64,000 nt of DNA from Alistipes senegalensis (lineage in GTDB: Bacteria > Pseudomonadota > Gammaproteobacteria > Burkholderiales > Burkholderiaceae_D): positions 901,795 through 965,794 of the forward strand of contig JAMPER010000001.1 of assembly GCA_023664945.1 (NCBI GenBank), read 5' to 3'. The stretch's first letter is position 1. Each line of letters begins with the position of its first letter. Both the position numbers and the translations under genes were made by a program. Shown here in pieces: positions 9,444 through 19,294 of this stretch. The notes beneath the pieces are model-generated. The model was not told the origin of the DNA and made no database searches. It was given only the letters and a program-made list of their open reading frames with translations.

Positions 9444-10340
9444 TTATCCGGGAAAAATACCGCCGCTGACCCGCTCAATCCCTGACAAATCCCTCCAGCT
9501 TGCAACTGACACAAATCCGCAGGAAAGCAGCTGTGCCCTCACCTGTTCGGCCTGATTGTAACCATGCTCCATCCAAAGCTGTCCGCCAGGTTTTAACCAG
9601 TCGGGAGCCTGTGCAATCAGCCTCATGAAAACAGATAGCCCATCTGCAAAATCCGTCAGGGCAACGGCAGGTTCATAACGCAAATCTCCCTGTAAAAGAT
9701 GAGTGTCCCCTTTTGCAATATACGGAGGATTGGAAACAATCCCGTCAAATCGTCTGGGCGAAGACAAAGCAGCAAACAAGTCTCCCCTGCAAAAAACAAT
9801 ATTTTTGTTTTCACCAAGATGGCGCCTTGCATTTTTCTTCGCCACCTCAAGCGCCTCAGCAGAAATATCTGTAGCGACAACCTGGATATCTTCCCTTTCG
9901 CAGGCTGCCGATACCGCAATAGCGCCAGAACCCGTTCCCAAATCAAGCAAACATGCCGCTTTGGGAAGCGCATTGACAGCTATTTCAACCAATAACTCCG
10001 TTTCAGGCCGTGGAATCAGCACATCAGGCGTAATGGCAAAAGAACGGCCATAAAACTCACGTTCGCCAACAATATAGGCAACCGGCTCTCCTTTTTGCCT
10101 GCGCATCAGCATGGCAGATACTACCGCAGCCTCTTCTTCGCTCAGTTCCCGTTCAGCTTGGGTAATCAACTGGGCATGTGATAACCCGAGCGCATATCCC
10201 AGCAAAACCCGCAAATCAACCGGGTCTATCAGCGGAGGCGTTAAAAGCGTACCGATACGGATACCTGTCCTGATAACATCCAGAAAACACGCTTCCCTTT
10301 TCCGGGCTTTTCCAGGAAAAACAGGCAGCATGGCATTCAT
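9444..10340 (-). CDS. prmC: release factor glutamine N5-methyltransferase
   Basis: Methylates the GGQ glutamine of release factors 1 and 2, here in the same cluster as prfA. SAM-binding LDLGTGSGAIAV and the signature NPPYIA are clear, and the helical N-terminal domain carries RRQKGEPVAYIVGEREFYG. The frame is open for another 37 codons upstream, but the ATG at 10340 is chosen because it overlaps the dsbB stop as ATGA and gives a 298-residue protein close to the family length. Confidence 0.95.
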   Translation of the reverse strand: MNAMLPVFPGKARKREACFLDVIRTGIRIGTLLTPPLIDPVDLRVLLGYALGLSHAQLITQAERELSEEEAAVVSAMLMRRQKGEPVAYIVGEREFYGRSFAITPDVLIPRPETELLVEIAVNALPKAACLLDLGTGSGAIAVSAACEREDIQVVATDISAEALEVAKKNARRHLGENKNIVFCRGDLFAALSSPRRFDGIVSNPPYIAKGDTHLLQGDLRYEPAVALTDFADGLSVFMRLIAQAPDWLKPGGQLWMEHGYNQAEQVRAQLLSCGFVSVASWRDLSGIERVSGGIFPG

Positions 10341-10804
10341 CCCCGATGGCGTAAAAGAATAATCAGGAAAATACAGGAAAAAAGCACACACCACGCCAGT
10401 GACCATTCCGGCGGCGTCAGTCCAATAATGCGATCCAGCGCCTCGCCGCAATAACCTTCAGCCTTGAACAGGGAAGGCAGCCACCTGGCAGGCAGAAGGC
10501 TGTTGACGGCAACTTCCAGAGGATCACGACCGCACTGAATGGCAGGATTGCTGATAGCCTGTAATTGCAGCATGGCGGCGGCTCCTCCCCCGACAGCGGC
10601 AAGTAATGCCAGAAAAGAAGCTGTACGGACAAAAGACGTCAGCCTGCCAGCAAGGCAAAACAAAATAATACCGGCATAGGCATACCGCTGTATAACGCAT
10701 AACGGACACGGCGGCATAAATTGATAATGCTGCAAATAAAAAGCAAACAATAAAAAGCCGCAACACAGCAGCATAATAAAATATAACGCTTTTTTTGCAC
10801 GCAT
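10337..10804 (-). CDS. dsbB: disulfide bond formation protein B
   Basis: Inner-membrane quinone reductase that re-oxidises DsbA, 155 residues. Four membrane segments are visible. The first periplasmic loop has CPLC just after the first membrane segment, and the second loop has the cysteine pair in IQCGRDP and EGYCGE. It sits between prfA and prmC, a placement unrelated to its function, and its stop overlaps the prmC start. DsbB normally needs oxygen or menaquinone as acceptor; in an anaerobe such as Oxalobacter a menaquinone-type route would be expected. Confidence 0.92.
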   Translation of the reverse strand: MRAKKALYFIMLLCCGFLLFAFYLQHYQFMPPCPLCVIQRYAYAGIILFCLAGRLTSFVRTASFLALLAAVGGGAAAMLQLQAISNPAIQCGRDPLEVAVNSLLPARWLPSLFKAEGYCGEALDRIIGLTPPEWSLAWCVLFSCIFLIILLRHRG

Positions 10805-10920
10805 GGTAGATTTATAACGGCAACGTTACTCGTTGCCAGACAAAGCAGTTATTTTTGGCCAAACAAATTTTTTATCCATGTTCCGGCACAATAAAACAGC
10901 AGACAGGCATCTTTTTATCA

Positions 10921-12003
10921 TCAGGCATGTTCACCCATTTCGGCAAGCAACTGTGCCTTATGTTCTGCTGCCAGCGTATTGGTCAATTCATCCAAATCGC
11001 CATCCATTACCGCCTCCAGTTTATATAGTGTCAGGTTGATACGGTGATCCGTTACCCTGCCTTGAGGATAATTATAGGTACGAATCCGCTCGCTTCTGTC
11101 ACCGGAACCAACCAGGCTTTTTCTTGTTGCCGCCTCTTTTGCCTGCTGCTCTCGTACCTGTGCATCCCGAATACGCGCCACCAGCACTGACATGGCCTGT
11201 GCCCGATTTTTATGCTGGCTGCGGTCATCCTGGCATTCAACAACAATCCCGGTAGGCAAATGCGTAATCCGGACAGCAGAATCCGTCTTGTTGATATGCT
11301 GGCCGCCAGCTCCGGAAGCACGGAAAGTATCAATACGAAGATCCGACGGGTTGATCTGCACATCTGCCACATCATCTGCCTCAGGCATCACAGCGACCGT
11401 ACAGGCCGAAGTATGTATCCTGCCCTGTGTTTCTGTCACAGGCACACGCTGCACACGATGCCCGCCTGATTCAAATTTCATCCGGGAATATACCCCCTTT
11501 CCGGAAAGCCGGACAATAACCTCCCGGTATCCGCCCAGTTCGGAAGGAGAAGAAGAAACAATTTCGGCACGCCATCCATTATTTTCGGCAAAACGGGTGT
11601 ACATCCTCAGCAAATCACCTGCAAAAAGAGCCGATTCATCCCCACCTGTACCGGCACGAATTTCCAGAAAAACATTCTTGTCATCATTGGGATCACGAGG
11701 AAGCAGCATCAACTGCAACTCCTCTTCCACGCCGGCCATTTTCTCCTGCGCAGCCTCTATTTCCTGTTGTGCAAATTCCCGCATTTCCGCATCATGCAAC
11801 ATCTCCTCGGCTGCGGCCAAATCAGACTGGGCCTGACGGTATGTCTCAAAAAGGGAAACCACCGGGGAAATTTCCGCATGTTCACGCGTCATACGGCGGT
11901 AATTTTCCTGGTTATTCGCTGCATCAGGCTGCATGAGCCATGCATCCAGTTCATGTAAACGAAACGCTAATTGCTCCAGCCGGGCAAGCATTGATGGTTT
12001 CAT
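10921..12003 (-). CDS. prfA: peptide chain release factor 1
   Basis: Recognises UAA and UAG stop codons and triggers peptide release on the ribosome; 360 residues, the usual length. It contains the GGQ loop ([12 protein letters not shown]) in the catalytic domain and, before it, the RF1-type codon-recognition domain ([18 protein letters not shown], which includes the PxT-like tripeptide region). It heads a run with dsbB and prmC, the latter being the enzyme that methylates its GGQ. In many Betaproteobacteria hemA lies upstream of prfA; here the upstream gene is an orphan response regulator instead. Confidence 0.97.
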   Translation of the reverse strand: MKPSMLARLEQLAFRLHELDAWLMQPDAANNQENYRRMTREHAEISPVVSLFETYRQAQSDLAAAEEMLHDAEMREFAQQEIEAAQEKMAGVEEELQLMLLPRDPNDDKNVFLEIRAGTGGDESALFAGDLLRMYTRFAENNGWRAEIVSSSPSELGGYREVIVRLSGKGVYSRMKFESGGHRVQRVPVTETQGRIHTSACTVAVMPEADDVADVQINPSDLRIDTFRASGAGGQHINKTDSAVRITHLPTGIVVECQDDRSQHKNRAQAMSVLVARIRDAQVREQQAKEAATRKSLVGSGDRSERIRTYNYPQGRVTDHRINLTLYKLEAVMDGDLDELTNTLAAEHKAQLLAEMGEHA

Positions 12004-12031
12004 GGCGTTTACCTGAAATAAAAAAGCAGCA

Positions 12032-12733
12032 TTATACGTGAACCTCCTGTTTTTCCCTCAAAGAAAGCAGCTGATAACCAAATCCATATACCTGCTCAAG
12101 CAAGAAACCGTTTTCCGGCCTCAAATTCAGCTTGTTTCTGACACGGGAAACATGAGTATCAATGGTTCTTAACATATCATTCCCATCCATCTTCCACACT
12201 GCCTCTGCAATATGCGCCCTGGAAAGCGGCAGCCCGATATGGCTGAAAAACAGAAGCGCAAGGTCAAATTCCTTTGCCGTCAGTTGTACAGTTTTGCGCT
12301 GGCAAGTCAGAAGATTCGGATAACGCCAGAATATAAAATCACCATATTCCAGATACCGGTGTTGTCCGTCATCCGGAGCAATCTGCCGCGATAAGACACT
12401 GATACGCGCCAATAATTCATGCTGTCGTAAAGGCAGGCATATATAATCATCCGCTCCGGCTGCAAGTGCATCAGCAATAGCCGAAACCATTCCGGTTTGC
12501 GTCATAAAAAGTATCTTTTTGATTCCTTTTTCTCTCGCATCCTGCATCAGAGATAAAAAATCGCTACGTTTTTCTGTCATACCGAAAAACAGAATATCGG
12601 CGAGACAGGTATCCATTGCTGCCAAAAAACGTTCTTTGCTGCGATAAACCTCACAGGCATATCCGGCAGCAGAAAGAAAGCGGCACATACCCAATGTACG
12701 ATTCCCGGCAGCATCCAGAATAGCAATATTCAT
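12032..12733 (-). CDS. OmpR-family DNA-binding protein with degenerate receiver domain
   Basis: A 233-residue protein with a receiver-like domain (1-115) and an OmpR/PhoB winged helix (about 130-225), which has the transactivation and recognition motifs [25 protein letters not shown] and VYGFGYQL. The receiver has lost its chemistry: the phospho-acceptor position at the end of strand 3 is Gly51 ([12 protein letters not shown]), the acidic pair after strand 1 is a single Asp (AILDAAGN), and the conserved Lys before the last proline is Leu100 (YICLPL). No sensor kinase gene is adjacent. It therefore probably works without phosphorylation. Target genes are unknown. Confidence 0.85.
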   Translation of the reverse strand: MNIAILDAAGNRTLGMCRFLSAAGYACEVYRSKERFLAAMDTCLADILFFGMTEKRSDFLSLMQDAREKGIKKILFMTQTGMVSAIADALAAGADDYICLPLRQHELLARISVLSRQIAPDDGQHRYLEYGDFIFWRYPNLLTCQRKTVQLTAKEFDLALLFFSHIGLPLSRAHIAEAVWKMDGNDMLRTIDTHVSRVRNKLNLRPENGFLLEQVYGFGYQLLSLREKQEVHV

Positions 12734-12956
12734 CCAACAGCCTTCAAAAAGGATGTATGTTATGCCATTTCATACAAAAAAGAGTGCCTGCTACAGAACT
12801 TTTCCCCGGAACATTTGCGTAGTTGACAAATGGACAATACAATGCTTGCTTGCCATTACTGTCAGTAATAAAAAATTGCTTCCTGTCTGGATACAATAGA
12901 CAAAATCGGCTAAACCTCCGAAAACCCCCGCTAAAAAGACTTTATAAGGATAAAAA

Positions 12957-14369
12957 TTGAACATGCCACGCGAGAATTTTACGGGTAATCTGCTCATTAT
13001 CGGACTGGGCAGCATTGCAAAGGGTGTCATCCCGTTATTTTTGCGTCACCTGACGATCACGCCAGACCGAATCAAAGTCATTTCCGCAGCTGTTGATGAA
13101 GAAAATTTTTCCTCTGTTTACGGCATTGCCTATCAGCAAATTGCCCTGACAAAAGACAATTATCGTACCGTACTGGAACCGCAGCTTAAAAAAGGTGACT
13201 TCATGGTCAACCTTTCTGTAAATGTTTCCAGCCTGGCACTCATGGCGCTCTGTCGTGAAAAAAAGGCACTCTATCTGGATACTTCCATTGAGCCGTGGGC
13301 AGGCGGTTATACTGATGAAACACTCTCACTGTCTGCACGTTCCAACTATATGCTGAGAGAACAGGCCCTCGCCTTTGGCCGCCAAAACCGGAAAGGATCA
13401 ACAGCGGTTATCTGCCAGGGCGCCAATCCCGGCATCGTCTCTGCTTTTCTCAAACAGGCCTTGCTTAATATAGCGGCAGATAACGGTATCATTGCCAGTC
13501 CTGCCACTCGGGAAGAATGGGCTGAACTGGCACGGCAGCTGGATATCAAGACTATCCATGTTGCCGAGCGCGATACACAAAGCACAAATATCCGCAAGCC
13601 GAAAGGTGTTTTTTTCAATACCTGGTCCATTGATGGATTTATTGGCGAAGGCCTTCAGCCAAGCGAATTGGGATGGGGCACGCACGAAAAACACTGGCTG
13701 GAAGATGCCATTGCACATGAAACCGGATGCCGCGCTGCTATTATGCTGGGCAAACCAGGCGCAGCCGTCAGAGTCAGAAGCTGGACGCCGCTTGAAGGGC
13801 CATACCTGGGTTTTCTCATTACCCATAATGAATCTATCTCCATTGCAGACTACCTGACCATTTATGAAAATGGTCAGGTAGTCTATCGCCCCACCGTACA
13901 TTACGCCTATCATCCCTGCGATGACGCCATTCTGTCACTGCACGAACTGGCCGGGAAAAACTGGAGAGAGCAACCGCAAAAAAAACTGCTCCGGGACGAA
14001 ATCACTGAAGGGACGGATGAACTGGGCGTTCTGCTGATGGGCAACAAAAAAGGCGTGTACTGGTACGGATCGCATCTTTCCATTAAAGAAGCGCGTGATT
14101 TGGCTCCGTATAACAATGCAACCAGCCTGCAAGTAGTAGCAGGTGTCCTTGCAGGGGTCATTTATGCAATCCGCCATCCGGAAGAAAGCGTTCTGGAACC
14201 GGATGATATTGATCACCATGCTATGCTTGAAATTGCCAGCCCCTATCTGGGGGAAATCATCGGTCGTTATGGCAACTGGACACCGCTTGAGGGACGTAAC
14301 TGGCCTCTTGCAGAAAACGAACTGGATCAGGATGATCCATGGCAATTTAAAAACATCCGCGTGAAATAA
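12957..14369 (+). CDS. hss: homospermidine synthase
   Basis: NAD-dependent enzyme making sym-homospermidine from putrescine (and spermidine), cytosolic, about 470 residues. The Rossmann motif IIGLGSIAKG lies at the N-terminus. LYLDTSIEPW, GANPGIVSAFLKQAL, AERDTQ, NTWSIDGF, GLQPSELGWGTHE, THNESISIADYLT and HYAYHPCDDAILSLHE follow the order of the Blastochloris viridis enzyme. A Shine-Dalgarno AAGGA at 12946-12950 is six bases from a TTG at 12957 and twelve from an ATG at 12963, so TTG is taken but ATG is possible. Homospermidine would replace or supplement spermidine in this organism. Confidence 0.93.
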   Translation: MNMPRENFTGNLLIIGLGSIAKGVIPLFLRHLTITPDRIKVISAAVDEENFSSVYGIAYQQIALTKDNYRTVLEPQLKKGDFMVNLSVNVSSLALMALCREKKALYLDTSIEPWAGGYTDETLSLSARSNYMLREQALAFGRQNRKGSTAVICQGANPGIVSAFLKQALLNIAADNGIIASPATREEWAELARQLDIKTIHVAERDTQSTNIRKPKGVFFNTWSIDGFIGEGLQPSELGWGTHEKHWLEDAIAHETGCRAAIMLGKPGAAVRVRSWTPLEGPYLGFLITHNESISIADYLTIYENGQVVYRPTVHYAYHPCDDAILSLHELAGKNWREQPQKKLLRDEITEGTDELGVLLMGNKKGVYWYGSHLSIKEARDLAPYNNATSLQVVAGVLAGVIYAIRHPEESVLEPDDIDHHAMLEIASPYLGEIIGRYGNWTPLEGRNWPLAENELDQDDPWQFKNIRVK

Positions 14370-14378
14370 CGTTTCTTT

Positions 14379-14411
14379 TAAAAAGCCGTCTCCCGCCAGA
14401 CGGCTTTTTTA
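14379..14411 (+). terminator. bidirectional terminator between hss and the GNAT gene
   Basis: AAAAGCCGTCT and AGACGGCTTTTTT form the stem around a six-base loop. It sits between convergent genes and overlaps the stop codon of the GNAT gene. Confidence 0.85.
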
Positions 14412-14876
14412 CACCAATAGCCATTGCTTACGGCTGCCGGAAGGAGTAAACCCCTGATTCTGAAAAAATGCGCAAGCCGACTCAAGTGAAAGCAACGGAG
14501 GCAGCGTAACCGTCAAGCGCCTGCAATGCCTTGCTTTTGCCCACTGCCTGACTTCAGACAACAACCGGTGCGCTATCTTCCGGCGGCGGTAAAATGGTCT
14601 AATATATATCTGTTCAATAACACTGTGCAAATCATCCTTGTAAACAGCAGACTCAAATACAGCCACCAGCCCCAATGGATGACCGCGTACACTGCGCGCC
14701 ATTAAAATGACATAATCATCATTATCCAGAAAATCAAGAAGCCTGGCCTTGTCTTCCTGCAATGGAAATTCCGGCTCCAGGCCAGCCAAAGCAAGCATCT
14801 CTGCACGATATTCGCTTCTCATAACAGCCGCGTCACGAATATCCTCCCTGGCTGCCTGGCAAATATCAATCTTCAT
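14409..14876 (-). CDS. GNAT-family N-acetyltransferase
   Basis: A Gcn5-related acetyltransferase of about 155 residues, substrate unknown. The family's motif A is seen as IEQIYIRPFYRRRKIAHRLLSEVRQWAK (acetyl-CoA pyrophosphate loop) and motif B as the C-terminal ALSLESACAFFQNQGF-type segment near the end. The ATG at 14876 is chosen because it overlaps the stop of the lipoprotein gene as ATGA; an in-frame ATG nine bases earlier is possible. It is the last gene of the dedA-lipoprotein-GNAT run. Confidence 0.78.
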   Translation of the reverse strand: MKIDICQAAREDIRDAAVMRSEYRAEMLALAGLEPEFPLQEDKARLLDFLDNDDYVILMARSVRGHPLGLVAVFESAVYKDDLHSVIEQIYIRPFYRRRKIAHRLLSEVRQWAKARHCRRLTVTLPPLLSLESACAFFQNQGFTPSGSRKQWLLV

Positions 14877-15337
14877 TTTCCCCATGTGCAGGGACCGACA
14901 TATGCATCCTTCTGCTCATATTTTTCGCCAGTGGCAACCACCTCTTTCGTGTCAGCCCGCTTCAAAAGCGCCACATCCCTCTTCTTGTCTTCATCCAGAA
15001 TATAATCCACCCCTGGCAACAAATCGGCTTCCATGCTGAAACAGCGCAAATCAGACAACACCACCGCATGTCCAGACTGGATATTCATCCCCATCAACCG
15101 ATGGTGGCCCGGCTGGATAACATAGACATAATCACTAAAGAAATTAGGCAACTTGAAACTGTCAAGGCGCTCGTCATCCAGCCCGCGCAACAGCATCGAG
15201 CCCTCTTTGATACGCGCCGTTTCCGCCTGCTTTCCAACAGGCGCGCCAGCCAGGGGAAATTCTGCCGGCGCTTTTTTGCAGGAAACAACACCTGCAACCA
15301 GGCATAGGACAAAACAAAAACGGATAAAAATACGCAT
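14873..15337 (-). CDS. putative outer-membrane lipoprotein (hypothetical)
   Basis: A 154-residue protein with a lipoprotein signal peptide: basic N-terminus, hydrophobic stretch and a lipobox ending VVSC, so Cys20 would be lipidated. The mature part contains no domain I recognise; it has LRGLDDERLDSFKLPNFFSDYVYVIQPGHHRLMGMN and a Cys near the C-terminus. It lies 11 bp after dedA and is translationally coupled to the GNAT gene. Function unknown. Confidence 0.7.
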   Translation of the reverse strand: MRIFIRFCFVLCLVAGVVSCKKAPAEFPLAGAPVGKQAETARIKEGSMLLRGLDDERLDSFKLPNFFSDYVYVIQPGHHRLMGMNIQSGHAVVLSDLRCFSMEADLLPGVDYILDEDKKRDVALLKRADTKEVVATGEKYEQKDAYVGPCTWGK

Positions 15338-15348
15338 ACAGACAGAAA

Positions 15349-15999
15349 CTAGTATTTGGAGCGAATAACCTTGATATAAAAACGCCAGAGGCCGCCGAGG
15401 ATAACAGGAATAATTGCCGCGCCAACGCCCAGCAGCACAATCATGTTCAGATGATCGCGAATAATCGGAATATTACCGAAAAAATAACCGGCTATCAGCA
15501 ATATTGCTACCCAGCCAATGCCGCCGGCAATATTGTAAAACTGGAAACGGGCAAAGGGCATACCTGATACACCTGCAACAAAAGGCGCAAAAGTGCGGAC
15601 AATCGGTATAAAACGGGAAAGCGTAATCGTCTTGCCGCCATGCCTGTCAAAAAAAGCCTGCGTATGGTACAGCGCTTTCTTGTCAATCCAGGCATAATCC
15701 CGGGTAAAAACACGCTGGCCGATCTTTTTCCCTATCCAGTAATTGACTGTATTTCCCAATACGGCAGCCACAATTAACACACCCGTCAAAAACCAGATAT
15801 CCATTGCCCCTGTAGCACAAAAAGCTCCGGCAATAAAAAGCAGGGAATCTCCTGGTAAAAACGGCATCACAACCAGGCCTGTTTCACAGAAAATGATACC
15901 GGACAGCATCACATATACCAGCGTACCGTATTGGCTGATAACCATACCCAGCGTCTTGTCAACATGGAAAACCATGTCGAGAAACTGCATCATGTCCAT
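15349..15999 (-). CDS. DedA family inner-membrane protein
   Basis: Polytopic membrane protein of the DedA/SNARE-associated family, 216 residues. Members have been linked to undecaprenyl-phosphate and phospholipid flipping. Diagnostic parts are ETGLVVMPFLPGDSLLF near the N-terminus and the FxxRxxPxxRxxxxxxAG motif, here SRFIPIVRTFAPFVAGVSGM. It heads a three-gene run with the lipoprotein and the GNAT protein. Confidence 0.9.
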   Translation of the reverse strand: MDMMQFLDMVFHVDKTLGMVISQYGTLVYVMLSGIIFCETGLVVMPFLPGDSLLFIAGAFCATGAMDIWFLTGVLIVAAVLGNTVNYWIGKKIGQRVFTRDYAWIDKKALYHTQAFFDRHGGKTITLSRFIPIVRTFAPFVAGVSGMPFARFQFYNIAGGIGWVAILLIAGYFFGNIPIIRDHLNMIVLLGVGAAIIPVILGGLWRFYIKVIRSKY

Positions 16000-16150
16000 A
16001 AAAACCCAAAAATAAAACCGGCTATTCGCCGTTCAAACAGGCATCCCCGGGAAAAACAGGTACAAGTATACCTCTGCCGGTCACAACTTCTCTCACGTTA
16101 TCTACGAAATATTATTTTTATTCTTCTTTTTGCACCCAGGCCAAGCAGAC

Positions 16151-16162
16151 TATAATCTGCCC
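16151..16162 (+). promoter_or_regulatory. putative -10 element directly upstream of mutL
   Basis: A perfect TATAAT at 16151-16156 lies seven bases before the ATG at 16163; TTTTGC at 16128-16133 could serve as a -35 with a 17-bp spacer. If this promoter is used, transcription would begin at or next to the start codon, making the mutL mRNA leaderless. No Shine-Dalgarno is visible before the ATG, which fits, but the inference is untested. Confidence 0.4.
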
Positions 16163-18025
16163 ATGCAAAAAGAAACCTCACAGCCCATACAGGATACGGG
16201 CTCGCAACCTATCCATATCCTGCCGGATTCACTTATTTCCCAGATCGCTGCAGGAGAAGTCATTGAACGTCCCTCCGCCGTTGTCAAGGAATTGCTTGAG
16301 AATGCGCTTGATGCCAATGCAACGCGCATTGATATTCGGCTTCAAAACGGAGGGATCAAAAGAATCGCCATGACAGATAACGGCAAGGGCATTCCTCCCG
16401 ACCAGCTTTCCCTTGCCCTGATGCGGCATGCCACCTCTAAAATTGCGTCTCTTTCCGATCTGGAAAACGTTGCCACACTGGGATTTCGTGGTGAAGCACT
16501 GGCCTCTATTGCCGCTGTCGCCCATGTGGCGCTCCATTCCCGTACTGCCAGCGAACCTCATGCATGGAAAATCACGACAGAAACCCTTGCTGAACCGCCT
16601 GTCCCGGCTTCAGGACAACCGGGAACAACTGTAGATGTTCAAGAACTGTACATACATACTCCGGCACGCCGCAAATTCCTGAAAACCGGGCAAACCGAAT
16701 ACGGACACTGCCTGGATATCATCCAGCGCATTGCCCTCGCCCGGCCTGATATGCATTTTACTTTTTCCCATAATGGAAAATTGCCAACACAATGGCCTCC
16801 AGGCTCCCTGAAGGATCGCGCAGCCCTTATCCTTGGCAAGGAATTTACCGAATCCGGTCTTGTTGTTGACCAGAAAACAGCCGGCCGTTCCGGCACCCTT
16901 CGTCTCTACGGCATACTTGGCCTGCCTGCTGTTGCCAGAAACCGTCCTGACGCCCAGTACTGCTATGTAAACGGTCGTTTTGTCCGCGACAGGCTGCTAA
17001 GCCATGCTATTCGTGCCGCTTATGAAGATGTACTGTACGGAAACCGCTTCCCGGCTTATGTTCTCTTTCTGGAAATAGCGCCTTCTGCAGTAGATGTCAA
17101 TGTGCATCCGGCCAAGACAGAAGTACGTTTTCGGGATAGCCAGGGTATCCACCAGTTTATCCATCACACCGTCAGCCGGGCACTGGCCGCAACTGTCGTT
17201 TCCACTGAAGAAACGTCTCCCCCTCCCGAACCTGCCAAAACAGCTTATCCTTCCGTTACACAACAGGCTAAAACAACAGCAAACCAGGTCATGCAAAATC
17301 AGCAGGCTTATGGCAAATTCATGTCTGCTGCGCTTTCTCCTTCTCTTAACACACCTTCTGAAACCAGCCAGGCTGCCTTCCCTATTATTCCTGCTGCTGC
17401 CACACCGCCATCCCCTGGCAAAGATACGCCTGCGGAACCTTCTCACCCGTTGGGCTATGCTTTGGCACAGCTCAGAGATACCTGGATACTGGCGCAAAAC
17501 AAAGAAGGATTGATTTTGGTAGATATGCACGCCGCCCACGAACGTATTCTGTATGAGAAACTGAAAACCGGAATAGACAACAATACATTGCAAACCCAGG
17601 CCCTCCTTGTTCCTTTTACTTTCAGAGTCAACGATATTCAGGCGGGAACAGCACAGGAACATTGCGAAACCCTGCTCTCATTGGGATTTGACATTACCTC
17701 CCTTTCTCCCGGAGTCCTGGCAATACGCAGCATACCTGCCCTGTTGCATGAAGCCGATATGGAAACCCTGGTCAAAGATATGCTGGATGAACTGCATGAA
17801 TACGGTGTTTCTGTTACCGCGACAGAAAAACGTAATGAACTGTTGGCCACACTTTCCTGCCATCGTGCCGTCCGGGCAAACCGCTCCCTGACCCTGCCGG
17901 AAATGAACGCCCTGCTGCGCAGTATGGAAACGACAGAAAATGCGGGACAATGCAATCATGGACGTCCCACCTGGATACAGATTGACTGGCATGCGCTGGA
18001 TGCCTTCTTCATGCGCGGACAGTAA
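16163..18025 (+). CDS. mutL: DNA mismatch repair protein MutL
   Basis: GHKL ATPase that links MutS to downstream repair nucleases, about 620 residues. N-terminal motifs are clear: [25 protein letters not shown], then [26 protein letters not shown] and [12 protein letters not shown]. The C-terminal dimerisation domain begins near [16 protein letters not shown] after a low-complexity Pro/Thr linker (about residues 355-430). There is no endonuclease DQHA(X)2E(X)4E motif as in Bacillus Mut[15 protein letters not shown] is the related segment, and having it altered (DMHAAHE) leaves nuclease ability open. The frame extends upstream to a TTG at 16130. miaA follows, 20 bp downstream. Confidence 0.95.
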   Translation: MQKETSQPIQDTGSQPIHILPDSLISQIAAGEVIERPSAVVKELLENALDANATRIDIRLQNGGIKRIAMTDNGKGIPPDQLSLALMRHATSKIASLSDLENVATLGFRGEALASIAAVAHVALHSRTASEPHAWKITTETLAEPPVPASGQPGTTVDVQELYIHTPARRKFLKTGQTEYGHCLDIIQRIALARPDMHFTFSHNGKLPTQWPPGSLKDRAALILGKEFTESGLVVDQKTAGRSGTLRLYGILGLPAVARNRPDAQYCYVNGRFVRDRLLSHAIRAAYEDVLYGNRFPAYVLFLEIAPSAVDVNVHPAKTEVRFRDSQGIHQFIHHTVSRALAATVVSTEETSPPPEPAKTAYPSVTQQAKTTANQVMQNQQAYGKFMSAALSPSLNTPSETSQAAFPIIPAAATPPSPGKDTPAEPSHPLGYALAQLRDTWILAQNKEGLILVDMHAAHERILYEKLKTGIDNNTLQTQALLVPFTFRVNDIQAGTAQEHCETLLSLGFDITSLSPGVLAIRSIPALLHEADMETLVKDMLDELHEYGVSVTATEKRNELLATLSCHRAVRANRSLTLPEMNALLRSMETTENAGQCNHGRPTWIQIDWHALDAFFMRGQ

Positions 18026-18045
18026 CTTCATCCCATCACACCAAT

Positions 18046-19002
18046 ATGGATAACAAGCCTTTTGCCGTTGCCATTATGGGGCCGACTGCATCCGGCAAAA
18101 CGGCGGCAGCCCTTGAAATTGCCCGCCACATTCCGGCTGAAATCATATCAGTTGATTCTGCCCTCTTATATCGCGGCATGGATATCGGTACGGCCAAACC
18201 TACACCCAAAGAACGCCAGACTGTACCTCATCACCTGATTGACCTGATCGACCCCTCTGAATCCTATTCCGTTTCCCGTTTCATTGAAGACGCCACCCGG
18301 CTCATCATGGAAATCAGCCAACGCGGCAAATTGCCCCTGTTGGTAGGCGGTACCATGATGTACTTCAAAGGATTAAAAGCCGGACTGGATAACCTCCCGG
18401 CTGCAAATCCGGCCATCCGCGCCGTTTTGGATAAAGAAGCTGCCCTTTACGGATGGCCAGCCCTGCATAAAAAACTCCATCACCTTGACCCGGAAACCGC
18501 AGCCCGTCTGGCCCCCAACGATGCGCAACGTATCCAGCGCGCCCTTGAAATTATAGAAATCACCGGTAAGCCCTTTTCGTTTTTGCATACCAACAGGGAA
18601 AATGCGAGCCTGCCGTTCACCCTGCTTTCTCTTGCACTGGAACCATCCGAACGTCACATCCTGCATCAGCGCATTGCCCACCGTTTCGATGCCATGCTGG
18701 AAAACGACCGCCTGATCCATGAAGTCCAGTTACTGAAAAAACGGGGAGACCTGCACCTTGGCATGCCATCCATGCGCTGCGTCGGCTATCGCCAGACATG
18801 GCAATATCTGGAGGGTGAAATAGACCGGCCTACCCTCCGGGAAAAAGGCATTGCCGCTACCCGCCAGCTGGCAAAACGCCAATTGACATGGTTAAGAGCC
18901 ATGCCGGAACGCCGAGTTATCGACTGCCTGGCGCCTGATGCAGTGCAAAAAATCCTGGATATCCTCTACAGCCTGCCGGAAACGCAAAAAATAATACCGT
19001 AA
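18046..19002 (+). CDS. miaA: tRNA dimethylallyltransferase
   Basis: Adds the dimethylallyl group to A37 of tRNAs reading codons that start with U, 318 residues. The P-loop [15 protein letters not shown], the conserved [36 protein letters not shown] and [12 protein letters not shown] match the family, and [10 protein letters not shown]-like [13 protein letters not shown] near the C-terminus completes it. It follows mutL on the same strand, as in many proteobacteria, and is followed by tRNA-Met. Confidence 0.96.
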   Translation: MDNKPFAVAIMGPTASGKTAAALEIARHIPAEIISVDSALLYRGMDIGTAKPTPKERQTVPHHLIDLIDPSESYSVSRFIEDATRLIMEISQRGKLPLLVGGTMMYFKGLKAGLDNLPAANPAIRAVLDKEAALYGWPALHKKLHHLDPETAARLAPNDAQRIQRALEIIEITGKPFSFLHTNRENASLPFTLLSLALEPSERHILHQRIAHRFDAMLENDRLIHEVQLLKKRGDLHLGMPSMRCVGYRQTWQYLEGEIDRPTLREKGIAATRQLAKRQLTWLRAMPERRVIDCLAPDAVQKILDILYSLPETQKIIP

Positions 19003-19056
19003 AATACCATACTGCCTTGACAAGATGCCTCAAAAAAAGCAGAATAACGTGCTTTC

Positions 19057-19133
19057 GGTGATATAGCTCAGCTGGTTAGAGCACAGCACTCATAATGCTG
19101 GGGTCGGTGGTTCAAGTCCACCTATCACCACCA
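19057..19133 (+). tRNA. tRNA-Met (CAT), elongator type
   Basis: A 77-base cloverleaf with the acceptor stem GGTGATA/TATCACC, anticodon loop CTCATAA (anticodon CAT), T-arm GGTTCAAGTCC and an encoded CCA end. It resembles elongator tRNA-Met rather than the initiator, because the first acceptor pair is formed and the anticodon stem lacks the GGG/CCC run. A tRNA-Ile2 with modified CAT is less likely but not fully excluded. Confidence 0.93.
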
Positions 19134-19160
19134 CAAAATATTCAGCAAAAATTTGCTGAT

Positions 19161-19199
19161 AAAAAACCCCGTGTGATTGGTATTTCACGGGGTTTTTTA
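19161..19199 (+). terminator. terminator after tRNA-Met
   Basis: AAAAACCCCGTG and CACGGGGTTTTTT form a long stem with a loop of about 12 bases and a trailing T-run. Confidence 0.87.
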
Positions 19200-19294
19200 T
19201 TAAATGCTTTCAATACACTGCATTCCCTATCTGAAATTGCCCTCGTCATCGCTGAAAATACATTATCTGGTCTGCCTCACCAGGCCAGATATGG

